Assembly (NCBI GenBank): GCA_963752965.1
Contig: CAVWAJ010000018.1
Location: 124,001 to 188,000, forward strand
DNA from: QHXW01 sp963752965
GTDB taxonomy: Bacteria; Acidobacteriota; Terriglobia; Bryobacterales; Bryobacteraceae
DNA: 64,000 nt
Direction of reading: 5' to 3'
In this document: in pieces, positions 1 to 9,415 of the stretch
Layout: every line of letters begins with the position of its first letter
How positions within the stretch are numbered: the first letter of the stretch is position 1
The notes under the pieces: generated by a model
The model's input: only the letters and a program-made list of their open reading frames with translations
Database searches by the model: none
Told to the model about the DNA's origin: nothing
Position numbers and translations under genes: made by a program

Positions 1-1332
1 CGAGTCGGACTCGTTGCCGATCGTGAAGCCCGCACCGTCCACGTTGATCATCGGCCCGCCAAGGCCAAGACATCCGTGGCATTGAGCGGCGGAGGCGTCC
101 AAGTTGCGGTTGCTCCAGAAAGTGTACGCCAGCCGCAGATCGTTCACCATGGTCGAGCCCAGCCTGGAGGTCCAGCCGATCATGCTCTGATCCGCCCAGT
201 TCTTGTTGCTCACCCAATCCGACGGCATGCCTCCGTTGCGCGGACCGAAGCCGGTGTTGCCGTCATGCGAATAGCGCAAGAACAACGTGTTCCGCGAATT
301 GAGCTGATAATCCAGCCGGATGCTGGGCTGCGTGCCGTTGTAAGGGCTCTCGAAGATCCCGCCGAAGTTGGCCAAGGCCGGGTCCGACGGCCGCACATTC
401 ACCGCGCCCGTCTGGTTGGTGTGTTCCACGTTGGCGAAGAAAAACAGCTTGTTCTTCTGGATCGGGCCGCTGAGCGTGCCGCCCGACTGACGCCGCGCGA
501 AGAACGGGTCGGGGTTGGTGGGATCGCGCTGCAATCCCGGATAGGCGGCCATGTTGTGGTCGCGGAAGAAGAAATACCCGCCGCCGTGGAATGCGTTGCC
601 GCCGGTGCGCGACACAATGTTGATCGAGCCGCTAGACGACAGGCCCGTGGACAGATCGAAGTTCACCGTCGAAATCTGGAACTCCTGCACCACCTCCTGC
701 GAGAAATTCTGCTCGGTGCCCCCCTGGACCTGGTCCTGATTGGCGACGCCATCCACCGTAATCCGGGTTTGGCTCGCGTCTCCGCCCATGATCGATACGT
801 TGAACTGATTGTTGTAAATGCTCGTGCTCGCCGGGGAAACCCCGACTCCGGGCTGCAGGCTCGCCAACTGCAGGAAATGACGGCCGTTCAGCGGCAGATC
901 CTGAATCTGTTCGCGCGTGATCGTGTGCTCGACCGAGTGCGTCTCGTAGTCGAGCTGCGCCGCGGTGGCTTCCACTGTGACCGACTCGGAACTGCTGCCG
1001 ATCACCAGCTGCATATCCACCGTCGTGATGGTGCCGGCCAGCACGTCGGCTTCCCGCACCAGCTTCTTGAAGCCCTGCGCCGTTGCTTCCACCCTGTAAT
1101 GGCCGGCCGTCAGCGCCGAGATGCCGTAATCGCCCGTCGCACCCGAAGACAGCGACCTACGAAAACCCGTATCCGCACTGGTGACGACGATCTTCGCATT
1201 CGCAACAACCCCTCCACTGGGGTCGGTGACGGCGCCGGAGATCGTGCCGGTTGGGACCTGTCCTGACACCACAGCCGCTGTACCCATGACGAGGATCGAT
1301 AATACAAACCAACGCGTCTGTTTGCGCTCCAT
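1..1332 (-). CDS. TonB-dependent receptor, Oar-like, N-terminal part (runs off window)
   Basis: Outer-membrane receptor of the acidobacterial Oar/CarboxypepD_reg type, thought to take up oligosaccharides or peptides. The minus-strand frame is open for 444 codons from the ATG at 1330-1332 to the window edge, so the C-terminal barrel is missing. Visible in order: signal peptide ending near SGQ (about residue 25), a carboxypeptidase-like beta-sandwich (TGTISGAVTDPSGGVV, about 28-110), and a plug domain with PLNGRHFLQLASLQPGV, MGGDASQTRITVDGVANQD and a NIVSRTGGN segment. The barrel then begins with alternating aromatic residues (KLFFFANVEHTNQTG). It faces leftward, away from the sialidase-like fragment. 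The family assignment is firm; the substrate is unknown, though the carbohydrate genes at 7-17 kb suggest glycans. Confidence 0.9.
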   Translation of the reverse strand, partial: MERKQTRWFVLSILVMGTAAVVSGQVPTGTISGAVTDPSGGVVANAKIVVTSADTGFRRSLSSGATGDYGISALTAGHYRVEATAQGFKKLVREADVLAGTITTVDMQLVIGSSSESVTVEATAAQLDYETHSVEHTITREQIQDLPLNGRHFLQLASLQPGVGVSPASTSIYNNQFNVSIMGGDASQTRITVDGVANQDQVQGGTEQNFSQEVVQEFQISTVNFDLSTGLSSSGSINIVSRTGGNAFHGGGYFFFRDHNMAAYPGLQRDPTNPDPFFARRQSGGTLSGPIQKNKLFFFANVEHTNQTGAVNVRPSDPALANFGGIFESPYNGTQPSIRLDYQLNSRNTLFLRYSHDGNTGFGPRNGGMPSDWVSNKNWADQSMIGWTSRLGSTMVNDLRLAYTFWSNRNLDASAAQCHGCLGLGGPMINVDGAGFTIGNESDS

Positions 1333-1587
1333 TCCTAGACTCCTGCACGAGACGAAGTGACCACATCTTGACAAAAATTAAACTCTTATTTCAATTGCTA
1401 TCGACAGGTTCCTCGTTTATCACATCCTCATGCAATTTTGCAATAGCTTGTATCTGTTAGCCGTCCGGCCACCCGCCTCGTAAGCCAATGCACTGGCGAT
1501 GCTGGGGCCTGCTCAACCCACCGGAAGTAGCGCATGAAACCGGTATTTCTGCATTGAGCCATCATACTGGAATACAGTTTCGTTTTT

Positions 1588-2121
1588 TTGTTTGAAGTTC
1601 CGTTCGGTTTCCACTACCATACGAATTTGCAAAGGCGGTTCCGCGCGCCCGAAGGCTTGCAGACCTCGCTCGCAGAGGATCTGGTTGCGGAACACGAAGC
1701 GATCACGCCGGGCTACCTGATCGCTTACTGCCGCCGCGGGGGAGGATATGGCCCGACGACCGATGGATACGTGGTGCGCGCCGAATCGACCGACGGCGGC
1801 CACACCTGGAGCGAGGGGCGGGACTCGCAGTTCCCCAACCCCAACGCCGCGGTGGACTTCCTTAAACTGTCGAGCGACGCGCTGCTGCTGGTCTACAACA
1901 ATTCGATGACGGATCGCGATCCCCTCACCGTCGCCTTATCCGCCGATCAGGATCGATCGTGGCCGTGGCGGCGCGACCTGGTGACAGGGCCGCACGACTA
2001 CGCCTACCCGGTGGCGATTCAAAGCCGCGATGGCAAGATTCACATTGTGTACACGTCGGAGCAAAGGACCGTCGTCAATCACGCGGTGATCGACGAAGAG
2101 TGGATCAAGACGGGAAAGTAA
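1588..2121 (+). pseudogene. 3' fragment of a sialidase/BNR-repeat protein
   Basis: Only the last part of a beta-propeller sialidase-like protein remains. From about residue 30 the frame reads like a neuraminidase-family exo-hydrolase: an Asp-box (ESTDGGHTWSEG), then AVDFLKLSSDALLLVYNN, a HDYAYPVAIQSRDGKIHIVY segment and a terminal VVNHAVIDEEWI. Such proteins are normally 350-400 residues with a signal peptide and an Arg triad. Here the N-terminal propeller blades and signal peptide are absent, and the first 25-30 codons look unrelated. The upstream 250 bases hold the divergent start region of the TonB receptor gene. Inferred to be a truncated, non-functional gene. Confidence 0.6.
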
Positions 2122-2146
2122 CGCTTTGAGCGGCGCCGCGCAGAAC

Positions 2147-3754
2147 TCATTCGCCGAGCAGAAACCCGAGGAAGCGGCCCATCCAATAGGGCAGCAGGAA
2201 CGCGGCGCCATCGTCTTCACTTCGTCCCCCGCCTTTACCGTCGACGACAAACGGATTGGAATTCCACTTGCGCGCGGGGAGCTCGTCCGGAGGCAGCAGG
2301 GTAACGGCCTGGCGCTTGTTGAAGCGGTCGAGCGCCGTGTCGAACTTAATGTCTTTGCGGTTCGAGTTGGTGACCGTCCATTCAATCGTATCAACCGGCA
2401 TGCGATAGAGCGTGTGCGCGGCGCTGGCAAAGTCCACGCGGGAATGATCCGCCTGGCCGGTGGCGTAGATGAAGATCCACAGCGGATTTTCTTCGCGCCG
2501 GATGTTGTCCCACCATGCATCCAGCGCCGGGCGATAGTAGCGCTTCAACATCTGCTCGTCCCGCTCATACCGGAACAGGCCAAAGAACGGTAGCATGGCG
2601 AGTTCCTCATCCGAGTAGTTGATCTCTTCCCGCATTTCCTTGTAGCGGGTGGCAATTTGCGCGTATCCCATGTCCAAGGCGGCCTTGCGGTACTCGCGCT
2701 CGTATCGCGCATCGCCCGTCACGTGCCTGGCGGTCTTGAGGAAGCTCAGCAGTTCCAGGCTATTCAGCGGCGCATCTCCAGGCTGCTGTTTGAAGTACTC
2801 CAGAGACCAGCGGCCCCACGTCGTCGGCTGGCTGGTCAGATCGATCAGGTAGTAACCATGGTCGAGAATGTGGTCCATGATGCGGGCCGTCGTCTCGGCA
2901 ATGCGGCGCTTGAGCGCGGCGTCCGGCAACAGATCGGTGGCGACGCCGTAAAGAAACATGTGGCCGACGATCTCGTCCGAGCTGGTGTCGGCCTTCCAGT
3001 AGTACTCGCCGTCCTTCGTCCAATACCACTGGCCGTCCCTGGGCATCGCCTCGCCCTTGCGAATATACGATCTTGCCGGGAAGCCGCGTTTGCCGGCGAC
3101 CTCTTCGAGAAACAGCACCGCTTCGGTCGCCTTCCTGGCCCTGGCCAGAGCATCCGGGGACTTGGTGACGGCATAGCGGAAACACTCCGCGGCCGCGTAC
3201 ATTGATGTCCATAGGCCGTCATTGTCACTGTCGGTGGTGTGGTTGGTCGCGACGTCGCCGGAAACGGCGAGCTCGGAGGACGCAACCAGTCCATGCCGGT
3301 CATGCCGGGCCGTGACGCGATGCTCGAACAATTCGGCCTTGGAGGCGAGGCTCATGGCGCGTAACTCGATGTGCGCGACTCCGGTCCGGGTCCGCACCCA
3401 CATGCCGGCAGCCGGGTCGGCCACAAGCTGGCGGACTTCGTCGTCCGGGAGGTATCGGCGGCCGGCGAAATACTGGCGCTGGTCGCGCGGTTCGGCGCGC
3501 TCATCGACACGCACCAGGCCTTGCGCGGTACCGTACCAGATCGCGCCATCGGCGGCCTTGGTCACCACGGTCAGATCGCCGGCCGGCAGCGGGGAGGCGG
3601 GCAATTTCAGTGCCGAAGGAACCCGAGGGTCGTCCAGCGAGTAGAAACTTCGGAATTTCTGAGGGTATGGAGCCAACCGGACGGGTTGCGCCGTCGCCGT
3701 GGCAGCCGCGACGGCGGCTCCGACGGCGATGTTTCGTATCATTCTGAAGGTCAT
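2147..3754 (-). CDS. Secreted protein: propeller-type repeats plus alpha/alpha-toroid domain
   Basis: A 535-residue exported protein of unknown function. The N-terminus has a short signal peptide (residues about 1-22, ending in ATATAQ). Two repeats of the two-component-regulator propeller type follow (DGAIWYGTAQGLVRVD near 70-85 and a weaker AAGMWVRTRTGVAHIE near 115-130). The rest is a helical region with paired motifs such as DNDGLWTSMYAAAECFRYA, GQWYWTKDGEYYWKADTSSD and GHMFLYGVATDLLPD, which resemble (alpha/alpha)6 barrels of glycoside hydrolases or lyases. No catalytic residue can be assigned. The gene is intact, faces the sialidase fragment tail to tail, and its stop lies 26 bases from that fragment's stop. 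A role in glycan processing is inferred from fold and neighbourhood only. Confidence 0.65.
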   Translation of the reverse strand: MTFRMIRNIAVGAAVAAATATAQPVRLAPYPQKFRSFYSLDDPRVPSALKLPASPLPAGDLTVVTKAADGAIWYGTAQGLVRVDERAEPRDQRQYFAGRRYLPDDEVRQLVADPAAGMWVRTRTGVAHIELRAMSLASKAELFEHRVTARHDRHGLVASSELAVSGDVATNHTTDSDNDGLWTSMYAAAECFRYAVTKSPDALARARKATEAVLFLEEVAGKRGFPARSYIRKGEAMPRDGQWYWTKDGEYYWKADTSSDEIVGHMFLYGVATDLLPDAALKRRIAETTARIMDHILDHGYYLIDLTSQPTTWGRWSLEYFKQQPGDAPLNSLELLSFLKTARHVTGDARYEREYRKAALDMGYAQIATRYKEMREEINYSDEELAMLPFFGLFRYERDEQMLKRYYRPALDAWWDNIRREENPLWIFIYATGQADHSRVDFASAAHTLYRMPVDTIEWTVTNSNRKDIKFDTALDRFNKRQAVTLLPPDELPARKWNSNPFVVDGKGGGRSEDDGAAFLLPYWMGRFLGFLLGE

Positions 3755-3791
3755 AGCCTGTCCACTTGCTTCCGGCGCGCGCGCCGGGGCT

Positions 3792-4427
3792 TTACCGGCC
3801 TGGATTGCCGGCCTTTCGCATCAGCCAAACTTCCGCCACCTGATTGCTGCGTCCGTTGCCCCCGCGGCCGGGGGTTCCGAACCACTTCAAGCTCAAGCTG
3901 CCGTTCGAGGTAGCCGCATGCGGGATGTCAAACTCCAGCGGGCGCGGCGGGAACTGTTTGCGGAGACGGATGGATCTCGATACCGTCATTGGCGACCAGC
4001 CGGATTTGAACGGCGTTCCTCTCGCCGGCGTAGATCGCCGGACCGTCTGCAGCCGAAAGCCCGCCGCCTGCCGCGTTTCCCGCTGGAATGCGATCACCGG
4101 TGAATCGTCCGCGGAGGGTTTGGTCACGACGCGCCACTGTACCCAACTGCGTCGCGCCACCTCCTCAATCAATAAGGCGGCAGCCTTCTCCTCCGAAGGC
4201 TTCGGTTGCGCCGGGAGGAGGATGACGGCTTTGGTCAGGTCCAATTCGCCGGCGGATATGCGTGTAGCGAAACCAAGTGCGATCAAGGCGATGCACGTAA
4301 TCGTCCGGAGACTCCGCTTCGATCGAGGCGTCTTCGATGGCAAAGCAACATTTGACCCGGGCTGGAACATCGATAAAATTGAAACAGTTATTCGTTTCAC
4401 GAAATATCGCATCAGAAAACTGCTCAC
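3792..4427 (-). pseudogene. Remnant of a secreted carbohydrate-active protein
   Basis: The frame starts as a plausible exported protein (signal-like TCIALIALGFATRISAG, then AVILLPAQPKPSEEKAAALL, reminiscent of the N-terminal domain of alpha-glucuronidase/GH20-type enzymes). It loses protein-like composition in the middle, and regains it as PLEFDIPHAATSNGSLSLKW...GGNGRSNQVAEVWLMR. The middle stretch reads sensibly only in another frame (GPAIYAGERNAVQIRLVAND, 3928-4040). The pattern fits two compensating frameshifts in a gene that has also lost most of its catalytic part. It lies 37 bases downstream of the toroid protein's start region, in the same direction. Not expected to be functional. Confidence 0.5.
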
Positions 4428-4612
4428 GCGCCAGCATACCTGCCTGACATCCTGGGCGTCAACCGTTCGTTCTGCAGCCTGGTCACGGCGACTGTAGTTT
4501 CGAAAAAAACGTGCGCGGAATGGAAATGAGCGGGGACATTCGTGCGACGTCGAGGTTCGGGTCCCACGTAAATGCCGTAAAGCTGTATACTAACCAGAAA
4601 TCGGCCCGTTCT

Positions 4613-5407
4613 ATGGAAAAATCGAAACGGCGGCTCACCACAAAAGCCGGAGCGTCAGAGGCTTCCTATGAGTCGCGCTCGCTTGCCAAGGGGCTCGAGT
4701 TGTTGGAAGCGCTAGCGGCATCGACCACCCCCATGTCGTTGAAGGATCTGGCACAACTGGGGGGGCTGGGGAAACCGTCGACATTGCGGTTATTGCGGAC
4801 GCTGGTGGCTACCGGGTATTCGGTGCGTGATCGGAACGAGAACTACACGCTGACGCACGCTTGGCCCGACGTGTCCGAGCGCCGTCTCCTGAACATGGTG
4901 CGCAAAGCAGGCATACCTGTGCTTCGCGCCATGAATGCGGAATTCGGAGAGACGGTTTCGCTGGCGTTTCTTTTCGACGATCTGATCCGTGTGACTGAAG
5001 TTGTCGAAAGCACGCACCAGATTCGCATGTCCAACTACAAGGGCGGCGTGTTGCAGCCCTACGCTTCGTCGTTGGGCAAGGCGATCACGGCGTTCCAGAC
5101 GCCGGAGAAGTCCCAGAGATTGCTCTATACGTATGGTTTCTTCCGGCTGACCCCCGCCACGCTTCCCGATATTCGGGCGGTCCAGAAGGATCTTGCCCTG
5201 ATTCGTGAACGTGGATATGCGTGGGACCGCGAGGAAACGGTCCCTGGCGGCACGTGTATTGGCGCGCCAATCCGCAGCCCCGGTGACGAGGTGGTTGCCG
5301 CGCTGAGCATCTCGATGCCGAAGGACCGATTCTCGCCCGAGCTGGAAGAACTGCTTCCCGTGCGAATCAGAGAGTACGCCGATCGGGTTACTAACGCGAT
5401 ACGATAA
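4613..5407 (+). CDS. IclR-family transcriptional regulator
   Basis: DNA-binding regulator of the IclR family, which typically controls sugar or aromatic catabolism. The N-terminal winged helix (about residues 18-80: SLAKGLELLEALAAS, SLKDLAQLGGLGKPSTLRLL RTL) is followed by the ligand-binding IclR C-terminal domain (TVSLAFLFDDLIRVTEVVES, QPYASSLGKAITAF, REETVPGGTCIGAPI, ALSISMP). The start MEKSKRR at 4613 gives the usual family length (264 residues); an in-frame ATG at 4511 would add 34 atypical residues. A TATACT-like -10 lies at 4585-4590. It is flanked by degraded genes on both sides; the intact glycoside block begins about 1.7 kb downstream and could be its target, but this is inference. 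Confidence 0.88.
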   Translation: MEKSKRRLTTKAGASEASYESRSLAKGLELLEALAASTTPMSLKDLAQLGGLGKPSTLRLLRTLVATGYSVRDRNENYTLTHAWPDVSERRLLNMVRKAGIPVLRAMNAEFGETVSLAFLFDDLIRVTEVVESTHQIRMSNYKGGVLQPYASSLGKAITAFQTPEKSQRLLYTYGFFRLTPATLPDIRAVQKDLALIRERGYAWDREETVPGGTCIGAPIRSPGDEVVAALSISMPKDRFSPELEELLPVRIREYADRVTNAIR

Positions 5408-5569
5408 GCCAGGGATACCGGAGATCGTGCGCCGGGTAAGACGAGACACGAGACCGCTGCCCGGGCCACGGCCAGGGGCTGAGGAGAGTTTGGCCCCCCC
5501 GGCTGGCGATTGTCGCGGCTCCAAGCCGTCCTGCTAATAGTTCTTCGCGCGTTGCACTCGGGCGCGCTG

Positions 5570-6400
5570 CGCGTGGCCCATGGCCTGCACTCCGCTCCCA
5601 CCAGTTGGGGATCCTGCCGGGCCAGCACATCCAGGCTTGTCGCGACCTTCTCCACGGCCCGGGCAAGATCACGCGCATCTTCTTCGTCGCCGATCAAGCA
5701 GAACTGGAACAGCCATACGGCTTCTTCGTAGGCGGCTCGCTCGGAAACAGGACAGCGGCACTGTGAGTAGTCCATCCCCATTTCGCGCCCGAGTTTGAGC
5801 TGCGCACAGCTCGCGGGGGTGGCGTAGAACAGGTCGCTCCGGTACACGGCCTCGTAAAAACGCCCACCGCACGGGATGCCCTCCTTCTCCGGCGCGGCGA
5901 CAAACAGATCACGACTGGGCGCGGGCTGGCCCGGCTCGGGTCTGTATTGGAAGACGTAGCAATAGTGTGCCGGCTGTGTGATGGCCGGTTGTGCCGGCAG
6001 CGGCCGAACGTGAGGAATCTTGGAGAGCAACTCGGTGATCAGGGCCGCGCGTTTTGGTACGCCGCTGACGCAGTGCGGGAAGCATTTCGATCTGCCCCCA
6101 TCAGCAGCGCAATCTGGAGGTCCGTCATGCGGTAGTTCAGGCCGATCACGCGCTGCCCAAACTGGTCGGTCAGACTCGCGCGGCCGCAGTTGACGACGGT
6201 TTGCAGCGCCTCGTAATGCTCAAGCTGGTTCGTTGTGACCATGCCGCCTTCTCCGGCGGTCATGAGTTTGCTCTCCTGAAGGCTGAAGCAGCCGATATCC
6301 CCCATCGAGCCGGCGCCACGGCCATGATAAGCGCCGCCATGCGCATGGGCGCAGTCCTCGATGAGCTTCAGGTGATGCTCCCGCCCCCTTCTGCCGCTCC
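5570..6400 (-). pseudogene. DegT/DnrJ/EryC1 aminotransferase remnant
   Basis: A PLP-dependent sugar aminotransferase of the DegT/StrS fold is recognisable in three successive frames. The first piece (about 6400-6075) carries LIEDCAHAHGGAYHGRGAGS and MGDIGCFSLQESKLMTAGEG, where the lysine of ESKLMTAGEGG corresponds to the PLP lysine region. The last piece (6030 to about 5570) carries YCYVFQYRPE, GIPCGGRFYEAVYRSDLF and EEAVWLFQFCLIGDEEDA. Two frame changes between 6075 and 6030 separate them, and the first ~150 residues (the PLP-phosphate site) are missing. The truncated 5' end abuts a DNA methylase fragment, so this is a deletion scar. Confidence 0.7.
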
Positions 6401-6411
6401 TGCGCGATCGC

Positions 6412-6770
6412 CTAGAACGTCCGTCCGTCGGCCTCGAGAGTCGCCTCCTTACCGGTCAACTGCTGCCAGCGTTGGACGATCACGTCGACGTATTTGGGAT
6501 CGAGCTCCAGCCCGTAGCAGACGCGCTCGGTCAATTCCGCCGCAGCCAGAGTGGTGCCACTGCCAAGGAACGGATCGTAGACCAGCTCGCCGCGACGGAG
6601 GTGATTCAAAATTGGCCGGCGCATCAGCTCGATCGGCTTCTGCGTCGGATGATCGAACTTATCCTCGTCCGATCCTCCCATGATGAATTTTTGCGAGGGA
6701 TTCGATGCCATAAGGGGGGTCTGTGACCATCAGCCGCGGCTTACGGTTCCAATTCCGTCATCCAACTTCG
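6412..6770 (-). pseudogene. DNA (N4/N6) methyltransferase fragment
   Basis: Two conserved pieces of a site-specific DNA methylase remain on the minus strand. The catalytic motif appears as RLMVTDPPYGIE (about 6745-6712). A frame change and loss of the target-recognition region follow, then the C-terminal part (6711-6412): HPTQKPIELMRRPILNH, VYDPFLGSGTTLAAAEL (SAM-binding motif I) and CYGLELDPKYVDVIVQRW. The order DPPY then FLGSGTT is that of beta-class methylases. Roughly the N-terminal half and the centre are gone, so activity is unlikely. These enzymes are commonly carried by prophages and islands. Confidence 0.7.
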
Positions 6771-7016
6771 CCGCACAAAACCGGCGCGCCCTTGACCGCT
6801 CCGGGCGTTCTACGAAAGCCGACTGATATGAGGGAAAGGGGGCTAATGAACTTGGGCTTCTCTGGCGCCTCCCACTGGTCGGCGTCGGGGAACTTCTGGG
6901 TGGATACTTTTTCAACCGGAACTATGGGGAGTTTTCAACCGGAGTTGACATCGCTTCCGCTCTCCTCCAACATACACATCGGATCGGAGACTCTGATACC
7001 TTGAAAATCCCGGCCA

Positions 7017-7166
7017 GCCGGGCGAGATGGCGTGTTGATGAGGCCGTTCGCCTTGCCCTTCACGGTGAGCCGGGACAATGAGAGCGCGGGCCGCTACGTC
7101 AGAGTGGAAGTGGCCCAGCTATCCGAGGTTTGGACGTTCACGGAAGAAATCGAGGTGAGGAAGTGA
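7017..7166 (+). pseudogene. 3' end of a galactose-binding-like domain protein
   Basis: Reading in the frame that ends at TGA 7164-7166 gives a short stretch typical of the last strands of a beta-sandwich carbohydrate-binding domain (RDNESAGRYVRVEVAQL, then VWTFTEEIEVRK). Nothing upstream in this frame looks like coding sequence, so only the 3' tail of the gene survives. Its stop codon overlaps the likely GTG start of the following glycosidase (sequence AAGTGA), so the remnant may still provide translational coupling. Confidence 0.4.
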
Positions 7167-9415
7167 AACAGGTGGTGGTGAGAGGGACTAGGAGAGTTCC
7201 GGTGCAGCGGTATGCCTTTCGGGCTGCAGCAAAGGCAATTCTAGCTTGTCTGTTCTTGGTGACATTGACAAATGGAATCGGCTTTGCCGGACAGTTTCCA
7301 CAAGCAGTGCCGCAACGTACCGAGGACTCCGTTACAGCAAACGTGCCGCGCCTACCTGCGGTTCATTTGGATGGAACCTATTTCGTGCACGACGGCAAGC
7401 GCTTCTTTCCGGTTGGTGCGCACTGGGTTCCAGCCAAAGCTGCCATGCAATGGCCGGTGCAATGGGAACCGAAGGAAATTGAAGCTGATTTTGCGAAGAT
7501 GCACGGGCTCGGCTACAGCCTCGTCCGCTTCGACATGTTGTGGGCTTGGTTTGAACCACGTCCGGGAGATTACAACCCGCTCGCGTTTCAACAACTCGAT
7601 TACCTGGTCTCGCTGGCACACAAGTATCAGATTTACTTACATCCGAGCTTATTCATCGGTGGCGAAGTCGGAGAAGCATATTGGGACGTAGCGTGGCGGC
7701 ACGGGCGAAATCCGCACACCGATCCCGACATGCTACGGCTGGAGACTAATCTGGCAGAGGAATTTGGCCGTCACTATGCCAACGAAAGCGCCATCATCGC
7801 ATGGGATCTCACGGATGAACCGCCATTCTGGATTGTTGCCAATAGCACGACGGACGCTGCGGCAATCAACTGGACACGCCTCATCGCCGGTGGTCTTCGC
7901 CAATACGACAAGCTACATCCCATCGTCGTGGGAACGAGCGGAGAGGAAACCGGCCACGGGCCATTCCGTGCCGACGATATTGCCAAGGAAGTCGATTTCT
8001 TCAGTGTTCACCCTTTCACGATTTACATGCCCGATCTGTTTCCCGACCCCATGCTCTCTCAGCGCGGCACCTATGGCGCCGCCTTTGAGCTGGCTTTATC
8101 GAGCAGCGCCGGCCGCCCGGCGATGATTCATGAGATGGGTGGTTCCACCGCGCAGTATGCGCCCGAAAGGGTCGCGATGTATGACCGCGCCATGATGTAT
8201 TCCGGCTTGGGAGAAGGCGGAATCGGCGTGGATCTGTGGTGCTACACGGATGCCGCGCCGGAGCAGTTCCACAGAGTTCCTTATTTGCGCACGCCACAGG
8301 AAACTCGCTGGGGCATGACAACCTGGGACCGCCAGGACAAACCACTGGCAAAGGAATTCAAGAAATTCTCTCAGGTTGCCGGGCAACTCGACCTCACCGG
8401 CATTACGCCGGCTCCCGCAGAAGTTGCGATCGTCATTCCTGATGAATGGGCGAAACCTCACGGCGACTTTTCGCACTTCGGATTAACCGGCCCGGAGGTG
8501 ATGCCCTATGTTTCCATCACCGACGCCGACGCAATTCCAGGACATGGACAGCCCAATCCCAGTACCGACAACCAATGGCTGATCAGCTCTGCGCTCACAT
8601 CTTTTATTCTTGCGCATCGCGCCGGGCTGAAGGCTGATTTTCCTCGCGAGTACGCCGGCTGGCAGAAGCGGCCCATGCTCTTTATGCCTTCTCCCGTCAC
8701 CAGCACGGGCAGCACGTTTCTGGTGCACGTCCACTCGGACTTTTATGAGAAGGTGAAGAAATATGTGGAGGGCGGAGGATTTCTCTACGCCTCCGTTGCC
8801 GCCGACGCCGCCGTTCCGGAGATGGACTCTCTATTTGGGGCACATCTCGCCGATACCATCACCAACTCCGACCTCACTGTGAAAATCGTTGCGCCATTCG
8901 GCGATCTCAAGCCGGGCGAAACGTTCCATTACTCAGTACCGGGCTCGGGCCAGAAGTATTGGGGCTCCCTGCTGGAAGTCACCAGCGGCAAAGTCATCGC
9001 CGTCGATCAAGAGGGTCGGCCTGCACTGGTCACGAATACCTTGGGTTCCGGCAAGATCTTGCTCTCTGCCTATCCGCTCGAAACTTACTTAGCCAGCACG
9101 CCATCGGTGTTCGAAAAGCCGGAGAATACCGATCGCATTTATGGCGCCTTTCGTGAGTGGACCGGAGTGAAACCTGCGTTCCGTACTGACCAGCGTGATG
9201 TGGAGATCGCCTCGCTCAATGGCGATCATCGCGGGTATGCGGTTCTTACCAACCACAGCTCCCAGTCCTACAAGGTCACGGTGACGGCCACAAGTCCGGT
9301 GCGGTCGTTAAGCAGGATTACCCCAGACGGTCCGCAGCCGGTGCAATGGCAGGGAAGCGAATGGAAGATCGACATCGGCCCATATGAGGGTGTCGTCGTG
9401 GAGTGGAAGAAATGA
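7163..9415 (+). CDS. Secreted glycoside hydrolase (GH5/GH42-like TIM barrel)
   Basis: Likely extracytoplasmic glycosidase of about 750 residues. A hydrophobic signal segment (AKAILACLFLVTLTNGIGFAG) precedes a TIM-barrel with the clan GH-A pattern: FFPVGAHWV, GLGYSLVRFDMLWAWFEPRP, the acid/base glutamate in WDLTDEPPFW (about residue 219) and the nucleophile in MIHEMGG (about 324). A glutamine-amidotransferase-like segment (YVEGGGFLYASVA) and a C-terminal beta-domain follow, as in beta-galactosidase-like enzymes. The GTG start at 7163 is chosen because a GAGGTGAGG Shine-Dalgarno precedes it and it overlaps an upstream stop; ATG 7130 is the alternative. The stop overlaps the start of the ROK gene (ATGA), so the two are co-translated. 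Substrate unknown. Confidence 0.8.
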   Translation: MKQVVVRGTRRVPVQRYAFRAAAKAILACLFLVTLTNGIGFAGQFPQAVPQRTEDSVTANVPRLPAVHLDGTYFVHDGKRFFPVGAHWVPAKAAMQWPVQWEPKEIEADFAKMHGLGYSLVRFDMLWAWFEPRPGDYNPLAFQQLDYLVSLAHKYQIYLHPSLFIGGEVGEAYWDVAWRHGRNPHTDPDMLRLETNLAEEFGRHYANESAIIAWDLTDEPPFWIVANSTTDAAAINWTRLIAGGLRQYDKLHPIVVGTSGEETGHGPFRADDIAKEVDFFSVHPFTIYMPDLFPDPMLSQRGTYGAAFELALSSSAGRPAMIHEMGGSTAQYAPERVAMYDRAMMYSGLGEGGIGVDLWCYTDAAPEQFHRVPYLRTPQETRWGMTTWDRQDKPLAKEFKKFSQVAGQLDLTGITPAPAEVAIVIPDEWAKPHGDFSHFGLTGPEVMPYVSITDADAIPGHGQPNPSTDNQWLISSALTSFILAHRAGLKADFPREYAGWQKRPMLFMPSPVTSTGSTFLVHVHSDFYEKVKKYVEGGGFLYASVAADAAVPEMDSLFGAHLADTITNSDLTVKIVAPFGDLKPGETFHYSVPGSGQKYWGSLLEVTSGKVIAVDQEGRPALVTNTLGSGKILLSAYPLETYLASTPSVFEKPENTDRIYGAFREWTGVKPAFRTDQRDVEIASLNGDHRGYAVLTNHSSQSYKVTVTATSPVRSLSRITPDGPQPVQWQGSEWKIDIGPYEGVVVEWKK

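Noticed and set aside
76..1266. Long plus-strand open frame of 396 codons
   Set aside because: It runs opposite to the clear TonB receptor reading on the minus strand and has a histidine/arginine-rich shadow composition.
5125..5570. Extension of the aminotransferase frame into the IclR gene
   Set aside because: After about 5570 the minus-strand frame turns into Ser/Arg-rich shadow sequence of the IclR gene, so only the upstream part is counted.
6890..6960. Direct repeat TTTTCAACCGGA occurring twice
   Set aside because: The two 12-base copies 24 bases apart could be an insertion-sequence end, but no partner end or transposase was found.
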